Origin: Lachnospiraceae bacterium
GTDB taxonomy: Bacteria; Bacillota; Clostridia; Lachnospirales; Lachnospiraceae
Assembly: GCA_015056885.1 (NCBI GenBank)
Contig: SVFL01000002.1
Coordinates: 62,001-126,000 of the forward strand
Length of the DNA: 64,000 nucleotides
Reading direction: 5' to 3'
A program made the position numbers and the translations under genes. Of the stretch, positions 43,901-52,371 are shown piece after piece (position 1 is the first letter of the stretch; every line of letters begins with the position of its first letter). Below the pieces are notes generated by a model. That model was not told the origin of the DNA, searched no databases, and was given only the letters and a program-made list of their open reading frames with translations.

Positions 43901-46853
43901 TGACACCACGGGTGTAAGTATTATTACTTATGAGTTGGATGGTGGTGAGAATGACATCCGTAATATCGGCGGTTACAGAGCCGGCGATGTATTTACCTTC
44001 TTTGAGCCTACCAAGCCTGGATATTCCTTTGACGGATGGTATCTGGATGCAGCGTTTACAAACCGTGTTTATGATTTGACCGGTCGTACCGGCAATTTCA
44101 CTTTGTATGCAAAGTGGGTTGAGGGTAATTACACAATTACTTATGTATTGGATGGTGGAGAGAATCATCCGGACAATCCTACCAATTATACCTATTTTGA
44201 TGCTTTTAAATTCCAAAATCCTACTAGAGAAGGTTATGACTTCAAGGGTTGGTATGAGGACAAGGAATGGACGAAGGGAATTAAAGAAATTAAGGAAGGT
44301 ACATGGGGGGATAAGACTCTTTATGCAAGATGGGAGCCTAAGCAGTATACTGTAACATTTGATGGCAAGAACAAGAATGCAGTTCTTAGTGCAAAAACTA
44401 TTAAAGTTAAGTTTAATGAGGTATATGGCGATTTACCTACCGCTACAAGAGAAGGGTATATGTTTGATGGCTGGTATACCGAAGATAATGTACTGATTAC
44501 CAAGGATACCGTAGTTAGCATTGCTGCTAATCATACCCTGTATGCAAAGTGGGTTTTGGATGTTAGAGTGGAGAATCCTACTTCTAATATTCAGACCGGA
44601 AGAACCCTTGAAAAGGGAACCAGAGTAATGCTTTCTACCGAAACTCCCGGAGCATATATCTATTACACTTTGACTACTTTTGCGACGGAAGAAGAGGGTT
44701 CTGTTGATGGTGACGATGCTACAACAGATGGCAATGACGGCGCTACTGATGGTGATGATAAGAACAATGACACAACAGACGGCAATGACGGAACTAATGA
44801 TGGTGCCGATAAAGCTTCTGTTGCATATGCAGGCAGAGTAGTTAGTGCTGCAGCAGAGAATGTAGGCGGCACAAATGTACTTTATATTGATCCTATTGAG
44901 ATTACCGAGAATACTATCATTCGAGCATTTGCGGTAAAAGAAGGATATAGAAATAGTGATGTTGTTGAGTTTGTATACTATGTAAAGGATGAAAAGAAAA
45001 ACTGGGGTGACATTATCCCGGAGGACCGTGCCTTGTTTAAGGATGGCTCTGAGGTTCCTGAAGGAATCTGGGTTGCAGGTGTAAAGGATACCGAATACAC
45101 AGGTAAGGCGATTAAGTTCAATGTCCGTGTATACGACTACAAGACCATGTTGACTGAGAAGAAAGATTATACAATCAAGTATTCTAACAACAAGAAGGTT
45201 GCTTCTACAACAGACAGAAAGGCTCCTACTGTAACCATTAACGGTAAGGGCAATTATAAGGGTAAGCAGCTTGTTAAGTTTAATATTTTGCCCAGAGACA
45301 TCAGCGGGGATGAGTTCGAAGCAGATGATATGTGGGCAGCAATTACCGGTAAGATTCAGAAGCCGGCGCCTGTAATTACATGGGGCAAGACCAAGCTGAA
45401 GAATAAGAAAGACTTCACCGTTGATCCTGCTTCTTCAATTGGTTATTCCGCAGGTGGTACTTATACCGTAACCGTGACTGGTGTAGGTAACTATTGTGGA
45501 ACCAGAACACTTGAATATACTTTGACCGATAAGCCTTTGATGTCTAAGGCGAAAGTTGTTGGTGTAAAGGCTGTAAGCTATACCGGTAAGGCAATTACTC
45601 AGCCTGTCAGTGTATCACATAGTGGTATGCCTTTGGCTCTGGGTACAGATTATGAAGTAGAGTATCGCAATAATGTTGAGATTGGAACTGCAACTGTGGT
45701 TATTATCGGTAAGGGTAATTACGCAGGTATCAAGAAGGTGAACTTCAAGATTAATCCTATTTCAACTATTAACAAGGTAAGCTTTGCATTTAGTCCTGTA
45801 ACCTATACCGGTAAGGCAATTACCGTAGACAGCAAAGAGAATCCTTTGAAGATTTCTGCAAACTATAAGGGAATTCCTTTGACAGAGGGTGTGGATTATG
45901 TAATTGACAGCTACAGCAATAATGTGGCTGCAGGCAAGGCAAGTGTAGTAATCAGAGGTATCAATTCCTATTCAGGAACGGTTAAGAAGACCTTTAAGAT
46001 TGATGCTGCCAATGTTGCAACCCTGAAGTTGAAATTTATCAATGAAAAGGGTGAGATTATCACCGGTACACCTGTATTTGGTTACTGTAAGGGTGGTACA
46101 AAGCCTTCTGTATACCTTGAGTATGAAGGAAAGGCTCTTAAGGCCGGCACTGATTACACATTGAGTTACAAGAAAAATAAGGCTATGGGTGTTGCTACTG
46201 TTACTGTAAAGGGTAAGAAAAACTTCAAGGGCTCTTTGGCAGGTAGCTTTAGCATTACTTCACAGGATATTAGCAAGCTTAGAATCAGTATTCCTGATGT
46301 TCCTTATCAGAATGCAGCAAATATTTATGTTTCCAAGCCTGTAATTTATGATTTGGATGGCAGAAAGCTTGCTGCAGGCAAGGACTATTCCGCAAAGGTT
46401 GTATATACCTATGCAGTTGATTGTTATGTAATGCAGGGCAAGAATGAGGTATTCCGTGAAGGCGGTACACCTGTAAATGAAAAGGATATTCTGCCGGTAG
46501 GTACTATGATTAAGGCAACTGTATCCGGTGCAGGCAATTATGTAGGCCAGATTGAAGGTATTTACAGAATTGTTAAGGGAACCATTGCTAAGGCAAAGGT
46601 TACTGTTACTCCTCAGGAGTATACCGGAAAGGAAATTCAGCCCGGCAAGAGCCAGATTAAAGTGGTGGTAGGAGATACTACTCTTGCACCTACGGATTAT
46701 GAAATTGTTGGATACAGCAAGAATATTTCCACCGGTACCGCAACCATTACATTGCGTGGTGCAGGAGATTACGGCGGAACCGTTACTGCTAAATTCAAGA
46801 TTTATCAGCAGAATTTCATTATTTCCAAAATTTTAAGTTTGTTTGGATTCTAA
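40941..46853 (+). CDS. Giant BspA-like leucine-rich repeat surface protein
   Basis: A 1970-residue secreted protein. Order: signal peptide (about 1-32, ending VMAAED), acidic spacer, some 30 BspA-type LRR_5 repeats (about 80-990; recurring IGxxAFxxCxxLxxVxIP), three InlB B-repeat modules (about 991-1205; YELDGGEN, FDGWYLD, TLYAKW), an Asp/Gly/Asn/Thr-rich linker (about 1251-1291), then repeated Ig-like modules (about 1330-1960; YTGKAI, GTDYEVEY, GKGNYAG). It probably binds host or fibre surfaces. There is no LPXTG motif or SLH domain; the C-terminus simply ends in SKILSLFGF, so its anchoring is unclear. Monocistronic, with its own promoter and terminator. Confidence 0.93.
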   Translation: MFFKKAKRFLAGVCVFSMLFTSINQNALTVMAAEDVAVETVTVAEEPEVLAEETSEPAPDTEDVVKVELPYVEEEEEFIVKGADIEAGGTSDGDDIYEVVSKDSEGNVTGYYGTFNRTQGILTFYAYHTGIGQKAFEYPTGVKEDETWLDEIKVVQFEEGSLIKFIGNRAFMNLPNLQRIDLTNCDMLTGVYEYAFSGCKSVSEVILSDKLQIIEQNAFSGCKALTTITLTPSLITMEGSVFSKCENLSTVIIQANNITCGTSIFNGCSIDDIRFSGSNTVVPGNLFNGATFKETAEIVIPYYVQEIGDSAFQSSKNLTSVTFEDSVSNPSALASVGKNAFNGCSVLKSVTFPNSVKVIEDNAYQGCKALTTLVIPNTVTILGNSAFKDCEGIKELTISNAISTLGTSVFENCKALQSVVVPAGLTLVSDSMFKSCSALTSVTIPTTVKSIGKSAFEKCAALPTIVLPDTVETVGSSAFKGCESLDNPTMPKELTQYSDYLFQDCLDLGIISTSEEPGSYSKGLVIPGAVTSIGTNAFEDCDGIEKLTISRNVETIKGGAFQNDQNIDTLIFETLDLSCGTKIFNGCLLLDVVFPKGITEIPENLFSYGGFNTDRSVTIPATVTKIGNRAFGGGPATGDATTVARILFEDGSQLTTIGDNAFAYCTAVTTFDMPVTVTSIGKAAFEGSINLQAITIPENVTSIGSSAFLNCENLTTVNYDAVNSTAGISTVSSKKVGPFANCNIHTILLGEKVENLPAYLFCGAKFSTNAQRPEVVLITLNIPASVGEIGEYAFSNITNLSKVNFAEASKLRLVGNYAFNECGALTECKLPDTVTTIGNSAFRGCVSLKEMNIPASLITLGSYAFYQCGLIKEYKVPAEVTGIEEYAFYSNTALESIVFEGYEITKIGVSAYEDCENLKAITIPSGTASIGAYAFKNDVALEEVVIPASVTEIGTDAFKGCTNAKFLVIPGSYAETWLKANGFENQIDTTGVSIITYELDGGENDIRNIGGYRAGDVFTFFEPTKPGYSFDGWYLDAAFTNRVYDLTGRTGNFTLYAKWVEGNYTITYVLDGGENHPDNPTNYTYFDAFKFQNPTREGYDFKGWYEDKEWTKGIKEIKEGTWGDKTLYARWEPKQYTVTFDGKNKNAVLSAKTIKVKFNEVYGDLPTATREGYMFDGWYTEDNVLITKDTVVSIAANHTLYAKWVLDVRVENPTSNIQTGRTLEKGTRVMLSTETPGAYIYYTLTTFATEEEGSVDGDDATTDGNDGATDGDDKNNDTTDGNDGTNDGADKASVAYAGRVVSAAAENVGGTNVLYIDPIEITENTIIRAFAVKEGYRNSDVVEFVYYVKDEKKNWGDIIPEDRALFKDGSEVPEGIWVAGVKDTEYTGKAIKFNVRVYDYKTMLTEKKDYTIKYSNNKKVASTTDRKAPTVTINGKGNYKGKQLVKFNILPRDISGDEFEADDMWAAITGKIQKPAPVITWGKTKLKNKKDFTVDPASSIGYSAGGTYTVTVTGVGNYCGTRTLEYTLTDKPLMSKAKVVGVKAVSYTGKAITQPVSVSHSGMPLALGTDYEVEYRNNVEIGTATVVIIGKGNYAGIKKVNFKINPISTINKVSFAFSPVTYTGKAITVDSKENPLKISANYKGIPLTEGVDYVIDSYSNNVAAGKASVVIRGINSYSGTVKKTFKIDAANVATLKLKFINEKGEIITGTPVFGYCKGGTKPSVYLEYEGKALKAGTDYTLSYKKNKAMGVATVTVKGKKNFKGSLAGSFSITSQDISKLRISIPDVPYQNAANIYVSKPVIYDLDGRKLAAGKDYSAKVVYTYAVDCYVMQGKNEVFREGGTPVNEKDILPVGTMIKATVSGAGNYVGQIEGIYRIVKGTIAKAKVTVTPQEYTGKEIQPGKSQIKVVVGDTTLAPTDYEIVGYSKNISTGTATITLRGAGDYGGTVTAKFKIYQQNFIISKILSLFGF

Positions 46854-46867
46854 GGATTTTATGATCT

Positions 46868-46920
46868 AAAAAAAAGAACATGTCAGTTGAGGGAAAACGA
46901 GACTGGCATGTTCTTTTTTT
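46868..46920 (+). terminator. Rho-independent terminator after the LRR gene
   Basis: AAAGAACATGTCAGT pairs with ACTGGCATGTTCTTT (one U-G), followed by a T run to 46920. The A-run on the other side would also allow minus-strand use. Confidence 0.9.
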
Positions 46921-47008
46921 GTTCTTTGTCAATAGTTGGGTGTCATCCTTGCGGAAGTTGTCTCATTACTGAGGTTACATGAGTAGCGGGAAAATTGTTT
47001 GTGTGTAC

Positions 47009-47062
47009 TTGACAAAAATGTCTACTGATAGTAGACTATATTTGTCTACAGAGAATAGACAA
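47009..47062 (+). promoter_or_regulatory. blaI-blaR promoter with two BlaI-type operators
   Basis: TTGACA (47009-47014), a 17-bp spacer and TAGACT (47032-47037). GTCTAC-N5-GTAGAC (47020-47036) overlaps the spacer and -10. A second copy with one mismatch (47044-47060, within TTGTCTAC...TAGACAA) covers the start of the transcript. This is the geometry expected for autorepression by the BlaI-type protein. Confidence 0.85.
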
Positions 47063-47078
47063 AAGGAGAGAAGGCTTT

Positions 47079-47441
47079 ATGGAAGAAATAAAACTGGGGT
47101 TGGTGGAAGCTCGTTTTGCGGATATAATTTGGCAGAATGAACCACTTACTACAAGAGAGCTGATTGTTCTATGTGAAAAGGAATTAGAATGGAAGCGTAC
47201 TACAACCTATACAGTGTTGAAAAAGCTGTCTGAGAAGGGGATTTTTCAGACAGAGAATAGTGTGGTGACCTCTATATTATCCAAGGATGAGTTTTATGCA
47301 ATACAAAGCGAGCAGTTTGTGGAGAATTCTTTTAAAGGTTCTCTTCCTGCTTTTATTGCAGCTTTTGCATCTCGCAAGAGATTATCCAAGGAGGAATTGG
47401 ATGCCATAAAACAGATGATTGATTCTTACGAGGAGGAATAG
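47079..47441 (+). CDS. BlaI/MecI/CopY family transcriptional repressor
   Basis: A 120-residue winged-helix repressor. LVEARFADIIWQNEPLTTRELIVLCEK and WKRTTTYTVLKKLSEKGI are the DNA-binding helices; the C-terminal helices give the dimer, where BlaR-activated cleavage normally occurs. No CopY-type metal cysteine motif is present. It lies two bases before the BlaR1-like gene, and two palindromes precede it, so it is the autorepressor of this pair. Confidence 0.93.
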   Translation: MEEIKLGLVEARFADIIWQNEPLTTRELIVLCEKELEWKRTTTYTVLKKLSEKGIFQTENSVVTSILSKDEFYAIQSEQFVENSFKGSLPAFIAAFASRKRLSKEELDAIKQMIDSYEEE

Positions 47442-47443
47442 TC

Positions 47444-50170
47444 ATGCTTTTCCAATATATTTTAAATATGAGTTTTTCTGCCAGTTTTTTAATCATGGTT
47501 GTATTTTTGCTTCGGATTATCTTGAAAAGAGCGCCCAGGCAGATTGTATGTCTGTTGTGGGGATTGGTGGCTTTGCGACTCGTCTGTCCCTTTTCCATAG
47601 AGAGTGCTACAAGTCTGCTTCCCAGCGCAGAACCGATACCCAGGGGATTTGAAACAATGACAAGTCCACAGATAGAGAGTGGCATTGATTTTATCGACCA
47701 TTCAGTTAACCCGGTGATTGAAAAGCCACTTGGTCTCAATACTTTTGAATCAACAAATCGGCTACAGATTTGGTTGACAGCGGGTGGGATCATCTGGATA
47801 ATTGGCGTTTTGATTTTATTTGCATATGCAGGTATCAGTTATCTGTTGTTGTATAGGAAAGTGAGAGTATCTGTTCCGGCAGGAGATAAAATTTATCTGT
47901 GTGATGATATTGCATCTCCGTTTATATTGGGGATTATCAGACCGCGCATTTATATGCCTTCCGGTATGAAGGATGAGGTGAGCCGATATGTGATTGCTCA
48001 CGAGAGGGCGCATTTAAAGCGATTGGATCATTTCTGGAAACCCTTTGGGTATGTATTGTTGGCAGTATACTGGTTTAATCCGCTTATGTGGGTTGCTTAT
48101 GTACTGTTGTGCAGAGATATAGAAACAGCTTGCGACGAGTGTGTGGTAAGAGATATGGAACTGGAGGATAAAAAGGCCTATTCCAGAGCATTGGTGTCCT
48201 GCAGTGTTTCGCGTAAAATGATTGCAGCCTGTCCACTGGCATTTGGGGAAGCAGGAGTGAAGAGCAGGGTGAAGTCTGTTTTAAATTACAGAAAGCCTTC
48301 TTTTTGGGTTATTTTGCTTGCGGCTGTGGCACTTATAGGTGTTGTGGTGTTTTTTATGACGAATCCCATATCGGAGAAGGAAATATCTGATAATCCGCAG
48401 GAATCGGTGGAGGAATCTGCTCAGAAGACTATCAATGAGAACTCTGAAAATACGGAAGCTGAGTTGGATAAGGATGAAGCGGATCAAGTGCAGACAGCAG
48501 AATTGAATAAGCTGCTGACAGCAAAATATGTGGATATCAATCAGTTAGAGCCGAGAGAAGGAATCGGAAATGAGGAACTTGTTTATGAAGATCGGTTGTT
48601 TGTATGTGAGGATAATGTGCAGAATGAATTAGAACATTTGGGTTATCTTAACTATCAACTGGATTCAGCCGGTGACTATGATTCCAAATATGAAATTTGG
48701 ATGGAAAATGAAACCAGTTTGATTAGTATCCGAAATGAAAAGAAAGCCTTTGAAGAAGGTCTTTACATGTCCGAGTACCGGATTCATGAATTGGAAACTT
48801 TGTCTCTTGAGGCTGTGTTGAATGCTTCCGATTCAACGAAGGAATATGTTTTATCTCAGCAGGAAAAATTCAATTTATCAGAACTAGCTGTTGTTAAGGT
48901 GGATGTCAGCTGGGAGCATAATCCCAGGTCCTTAGACCGTCATCCTCAGTTTGGAAATGGTCGTTATATCAGATATTATGTAGTTGGAAGATCTCAGGAA
49001 GATTCTGGTTTTAAATTGTGTGAGGTGTTCTGGGAGGATGGCTACTATATTGACATGCAGAAAGAATCGGAGGAGCCTCCCACATTGGAAGAGGTGATGG
49101 AGCGGATTGAAGAAGCGATTCCCTTGAAAGAGGCAACACCACTTACCACCACGGCTGATTTGCCGGCAGGTGACCAATTGTATTTTCTGGATGCAACAGC
49201 CGATGGAAAATATTCACTGTATGGATTCCGCAGTGATGAATATTATTACACCGGGCTTTTGATAAATTATAAATTAAATGGTCGAGACTATCGGAATTAC
49301 ATAACAGACATCGAGCACTGGATTGGTTATGAATTTCCATGTATCGCAGAAGCGCCGGATGGTGGTTTGTTTATGACTTATTGCTTTGGCGGGGGAACGG
49401 GTACCCACGTGGACAGATTCTTTTATTTTAAAGCAAATGAGGATGGTTCATTAAAACGATATGAACTGACAACGGATTCTGTGATGGAACAGGCAGAGGA
49501 ACTGGTTTCCTTCAACATGGACACGGATAACAAGGTAGTGAAGATATTTGACCGGGAAGACGGCAAGAAGGAACATTTTGCATCGGTTCCTTACGAAGAT
49601 GCTTTGAATGGACAGGAGTACAATATCAAAGGAATTTACTGTGATTCCTGTCAGGTGAAATTTATGTTGGAACCCAATATGTTGATTTTGGGATATGGAT
49701 TCTTCGTGGAAGAATCGGTAATGCCGGTTCATATCGGAGAATTGGCGTTTCAAATTGGCGTGGAGTACAAGAGAGATGAAGTCGGATTGGTGCTAAGTGA
49801 CGTGAGTACGTATGAAAGGGGCGTAATAGAGCCTCTTCCGGCAAAGAAGACCGCCGGTATAAGCTCTGCGGACGAGGCAGTGGAACTGGTGCGTGAGCAA
49901 GTGATAAAGGCTTATGAAAATGTGTATGGTCCCTATGTGCCGACGGATGCAGAGCCCACCCTTTATTCCGATGATTCGGAACGTCTGGCATATATTATTC
50001 CCAGACTGGAGGTTATTGGGGAAACGGATGAGTATTACGTGATACCCGTGATATGGGATTTTCGAGTGTACAAGAGCACCGGAGAAGTTAAGGTGTATTA
50101 CAATGGCATTGACCCTTATGAGTATACCTTTGACCCTACAAATCCGAATCATATAGCATTTGCAGGATAA
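47444..50170 (+). CDS. BlaR1/MecR1-like M56 metallopeptidase with a novel extracellular region
   Basis: A 908-residue membrane protein. The N-terminal part (about 1-305) has four transmembrane segments and the M56 zinc site HERAH (His about 186 and 190) with distal ETACDE, as in BlaR1. After the last membrane segment (about 285-305) comes a charged spacer and then about 560 residues outside the cell. This region has no penicillin-binding SxxK/SxN/KTG set, so the signal is not a bound beta-lactam. Parts (LEVIGETDEYYVIPVIWDF) look like small beta-sheet lipoprotein domains. Start ATG lies two bases after the blaI stop. Confidence 0.85.
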   Translation: MLFQYILNMSFSASFLIMVVFLLRIILKRAPRQIVCLLWGLVALRLVCPFSIESATSLLPSAEPIPRGFETMTSPQIESGIDFIDHSVNPVIEKPLGLNTFESTNRLQIWLTAGGIIWIIGVLILFAYAGISYLLLYRKVRVSVPAGDKIYLCDDIASPFILGIIRPRIYMPSGMKDEVSRYVIAHERAHLKRLDHFWKPFGYVLLAVYWFNPLMWVAYVLLCRDIETACDECVVRDMELEDKKAYSRALVSCSVSRKMIAACPLAFGEAGVKSRVKSVLNYRKPSFWVILLAAVALIGVVVFFMTNPISEKEISDNPQESVEESAQKTINENSENTEAELDKDEADQVQTAELNKLLTAKYVDINQLEPREGIGNEELVYEDRLFVCEDNVQNELEHLGYLNYQLDSAGDYDSKYEIWMENETSLISIRNEKKAFEEGLYMSEYRIHELETLSLEAVLNASDSTKEYVLSQQEKFNLSELAVVKVDVSWEHNPRSLDRHPQFGNGRYIRYYVVGRSQEDSGFKLCEVFWEDGYYIDMQKESEEPPTLEEVMERIEEAIPLKEATPLTTTADLPAGDQLYFLDATADGKYSLYGFRSDEYYYTGLLINYKLNGRDYRNYITDIEHWIGYEFPCIAEAPDGGLFMTYCFGGGTGTHVDRFFYFKANEDGSLKRYELTTDSVMEQAEELVSFNMDTDNKVVKIFDREDGKKEHFASVPYEDALNGQEYNIKGIYCDSCQVKFMLEPNMLILGYGFFVEESVMPVHIGELAFQIGVEYKRDEVGLVLSDVSTYERGVIEPLPAKKTAGISSADEAVELVREQVIKAYENVYGPYVPTDAEPTLYSDDSERLAYIIPRLEVIGETDEYYVIPVIWDFRVYKSTGEVKVYYNGIDPYEYTFDPTNPNHIAFAG

Positions 50171-50184
50171 ATTTATCAGGGGAA

Positions 50185-50229
50185 GAGCCCCATAGTGTAG
50201 CAGATTAGAGGTGTTATGCTATGGGGCTT
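50185..50229. terminator. Hairpin after the BlaR1-like gene
   Basis: AGCCCCATAG (50186-50195) pairs with CTATGGGGCT (50219-50228) around a 23-nt loop. There is no strict T-run (TCTCTTGG follows), so it may be a weak terminator or a 3' stabiliser. Confidence 0.5.
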
Positions 50230-50271
50230 CTCTTGGCTGTAAAAAGTGTGAAAAGTATTACTTTATAGCAA

Positions 50272-50301
50272 TAAAAAAGGAACCGATAACTTCGGTTCCT
50301 T
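50272..50301 (-). terminator. Terminator of the tRNA-Gly gene (minus strand)
   Basis: AAGGAACCG...CGGTTCCTT stem followed on the minus strand by TTTTTTATTG, just beyond the tRNA 3' end. Confidence 0.88.
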
Positions 50302-50304
50302 GCG

Positions 50305-50376
<72 letters not shown>

Positions 50377-50407
50377 ATAACTTACATTGTTCTTACGAAC
50401 AAATAAT

Positions 50408-50436
50408 ACTTTACTACAGACAGAAGAAAATGTCAA
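50408..50436 (-). promoter_or_regulatory. Promoter of the tRNA-Gly gene
   Basis: On the minus strand TTGACA (50436-50431), a 17-bp spacer and TAAAGT (50413-50408), 32 bases ahead of the tRNA. Confidence 0.75.
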
Positions 50437-50565
50437 TACTAAATTTAAAAAAAACTAATTTTATTTTTAAAATTGGTTAATTCCTTGCGCAGTTGTATAG
50501 ATTATACTAAAATAGAATATAGAAGAGATGTTGTAAAAGTATAGAATTTGGAAGGATTAGTTATA

Positions 50566-52326
50566 TTGGAATCGAGACATTATAGAAGTGGGGAATTGAT
50601 TAAGCGATTTGCACCTTATTATCGTAAATATCGTGTGACACTTATTATGGATTTGTTTTGTGCGGCATTGACTACGGTCTGTGAGTTGGTATTGCCACTT
50701 ATTATGAGATATATTACCAATGAAGGAATTAATGATTTGGCAGCTCTTTCCGTGGGGACAATTGGCAAGCTGGGAGCTTTATACCTGGTGCTTCGGGTAA
50801 TTGATGCGCTGGCAGCCTATTACATGGCAGATGTGGGACATGTGATGGGTGCTCGCATTGAAACGGACATGCGCAAGGATGCTTACAATCATTTGCAGAA
50901 ATTGTCGGATACTTATTATAACAATACCAAAGTCGGTCAGATTATGGGGCGAATCACCAATGACTTGTTTGATGTGACGGAGTTTGCGCATCACTGTCCG
51001 GAAGAGTTTTTTATTGGCTTTATCAAGCTGGTGATTTCTTTTGTAATATTGGGTCGAATCAATATGCCCCTTACTTTAATAATTTTTGCATGGGTGCCGG
51101 TCATGGTGGCAGTATGTTTGCCATTAAATCTTCGCCTTCGGGGAACATTCCGCAAACAGCGTGGACAGATTGGTGAGTTGAATGCCCGTATTGAGGACAG
51201 TCTGTTGGGGCATAAGGTGGTAAAGGCTTTTACCAATGAAGCGGTAGAAAATGAGAAGTTCGGCAAGGATAATCAGACCTTTTTTGATATCAAGAAGAGA
51301 ACGTATCTGTTTATGGGACTTTTTCATACTACGGTACGAGTATTTGATGGTCTGATGTATTTGACTGTATTGGTGGCTGGCGGAATTTTTATGGTTAAGG
51401 GACTGATTGCGCCGGGAGATTTGGTTGCATATCTTTTATATGTATCGACCATGATTGCTACCATTCGCAGAATTATTGAATTTGCAGAACAGTTTCAGAG
51501 AGGAATGACCGGAATTGAGAGATTTTTGCAGATTATCGATGCGGATATTGAGATTTTTGATGAGCCCGATGCCATAGAATTGCATAATCCCAAGGGGGAT
51601 ATTGTGTTCGAGAATGTCAGCTTTGAGTATCCGGATGATCATAACAAAGTGTTCCGTGATTTGAAATTATCTATCAAAGCCGGTGAAAAAGTGGCTATTG
51701 TAGGCCCTTCCGGCGGAGGTAAAACGACGCTGTGCAATCTGATTCCCAGATTTTATGATGTGACGGCAGGACGAATCACATTGGACGGGGAGGATGTGAG
51801 GCATTTCACACTCAAGAGTCTTCGCGGCAGTATCGGTGTGGTTCAGCAGGATGTCTATCTGTTCTCAGGAACCATTTTTGAGAATATTGTGTATGGAAAG
51901 CCCGGTTCTACTAAAGAAGAGGTGATGGAGGCGGCTATGCGCGCAGGAGCCCATGAATTTATTATGGGACTTAAAGACGGATATGATACCTATGTGGGGG
52001 AACGTGGAGTGAAACTCTCCGGAGGTCAGAAACAGCGTATCAGTATCGCCAGAGTATTTTTGAAAAATCCGCCCATTATCATACTGGATGAGGCAACATC
52101 TGCACTGGATAATGAGAGTGAATTTGCTGTGGCACAGTCTTTGGCTAAACTTTCTGAAGGACGAACTACCTTGACCATTGCACACAGGCTTTCCAGTATT
52201 CGCAGTTCTGACAGAATTCTGGTGTTGACCGATGAAGGAATTGTGGAAGAGGGCAAACATGAGGAACTTTTGGAGCTCAAGGGAATGTATTATCATTTTT
52301 ATGAGACGGCAAATGCTTTGAAGTAA
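50566..52326 (+). CDS. ABC exporter, fused permease and ATPase
   Basis: A 586-residue type IV half-transporter that works as a dimer. Six transmembrane helices (about 15-310) with the coupling loop near IEDSLLGHKVVKAF are followed by the ATPase: Walker A GPSGGGKTT, Q-loop VVQQDVYLFSG, signature LSGGQKQR, Walker B IIILDEATSALD, H-loop AHRLSS. Start is a TTG after GGAAGG; an alternative TTG lies six codons upstream. Substrate (lipid, drug or peptide) cannot be told from sequence. No partner half-transporter is adjacent. Confidence 0.92.
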   Translation: MESRHYRSGELIKRFAPYYRKYRVTLIMDLFCAALTTVCELVLPLIMRYITNEGINDLAALSVGTIGKLGALYLVLRVIDALAAYYMADVGHVMGARIETDMRKDAYNHLQKLSDTYYNNTKVGQIMGRITNDLFDVTEFAHHCPEEFFIGFIKLVISFVILGRINMPLTLIIFAWVPVMVAVCLPLNLRLRGTFRKQRGQIGELNARIEDSLLGHKVVKAFTNEAVENEKFGKDNQTFFDIKKRTYLFMGLFHTTVRVFDGLMYLTVLVAGGIFMVKGLIAPGDLVAYLLYVSTMIATIRRIIEFAEQFQRGMTGIERFLQIIDADIEIFDEPDAIELHNPKGDIVFENVSFEYPDDHNKVFRDLKLSIKAGEKVAIVGPSGGGKTTLCNLIPRFYDVTAGRITLDGEDVRHFTLKSLRGSIGVVQQDVYLFSGTIFENIVYGKPGSTKEEVMEAAMRAGAHEFIMGLKDGYDTYVGERGVKLSGGQKQRISIARVFLKNPPIIILDEATSALDNESEFAVAQSLAKLSEGRTTLTIAHRLSSIRSSDRILVLTDEGIVEEGKHEELLELKGMYYHFYETANALK

Positions 52327-52371
52327 TAGATGTAAGAGATTGTCTGAACAATAAAAAAGGAGGTATCTTGC

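Noticed and set aside
43269-44216. Long minus-strand ORF within the LRR gene
   Set aside because: It is a shadow of the repeat-rich plus-strand gene, with high Ile/Cys/Asn content and no start signal.
46981-46989. Third copy of the dispersed repeat (GAGTAGCG)
   Set aside because: Only eight bases match and the following sequence is unrelated.
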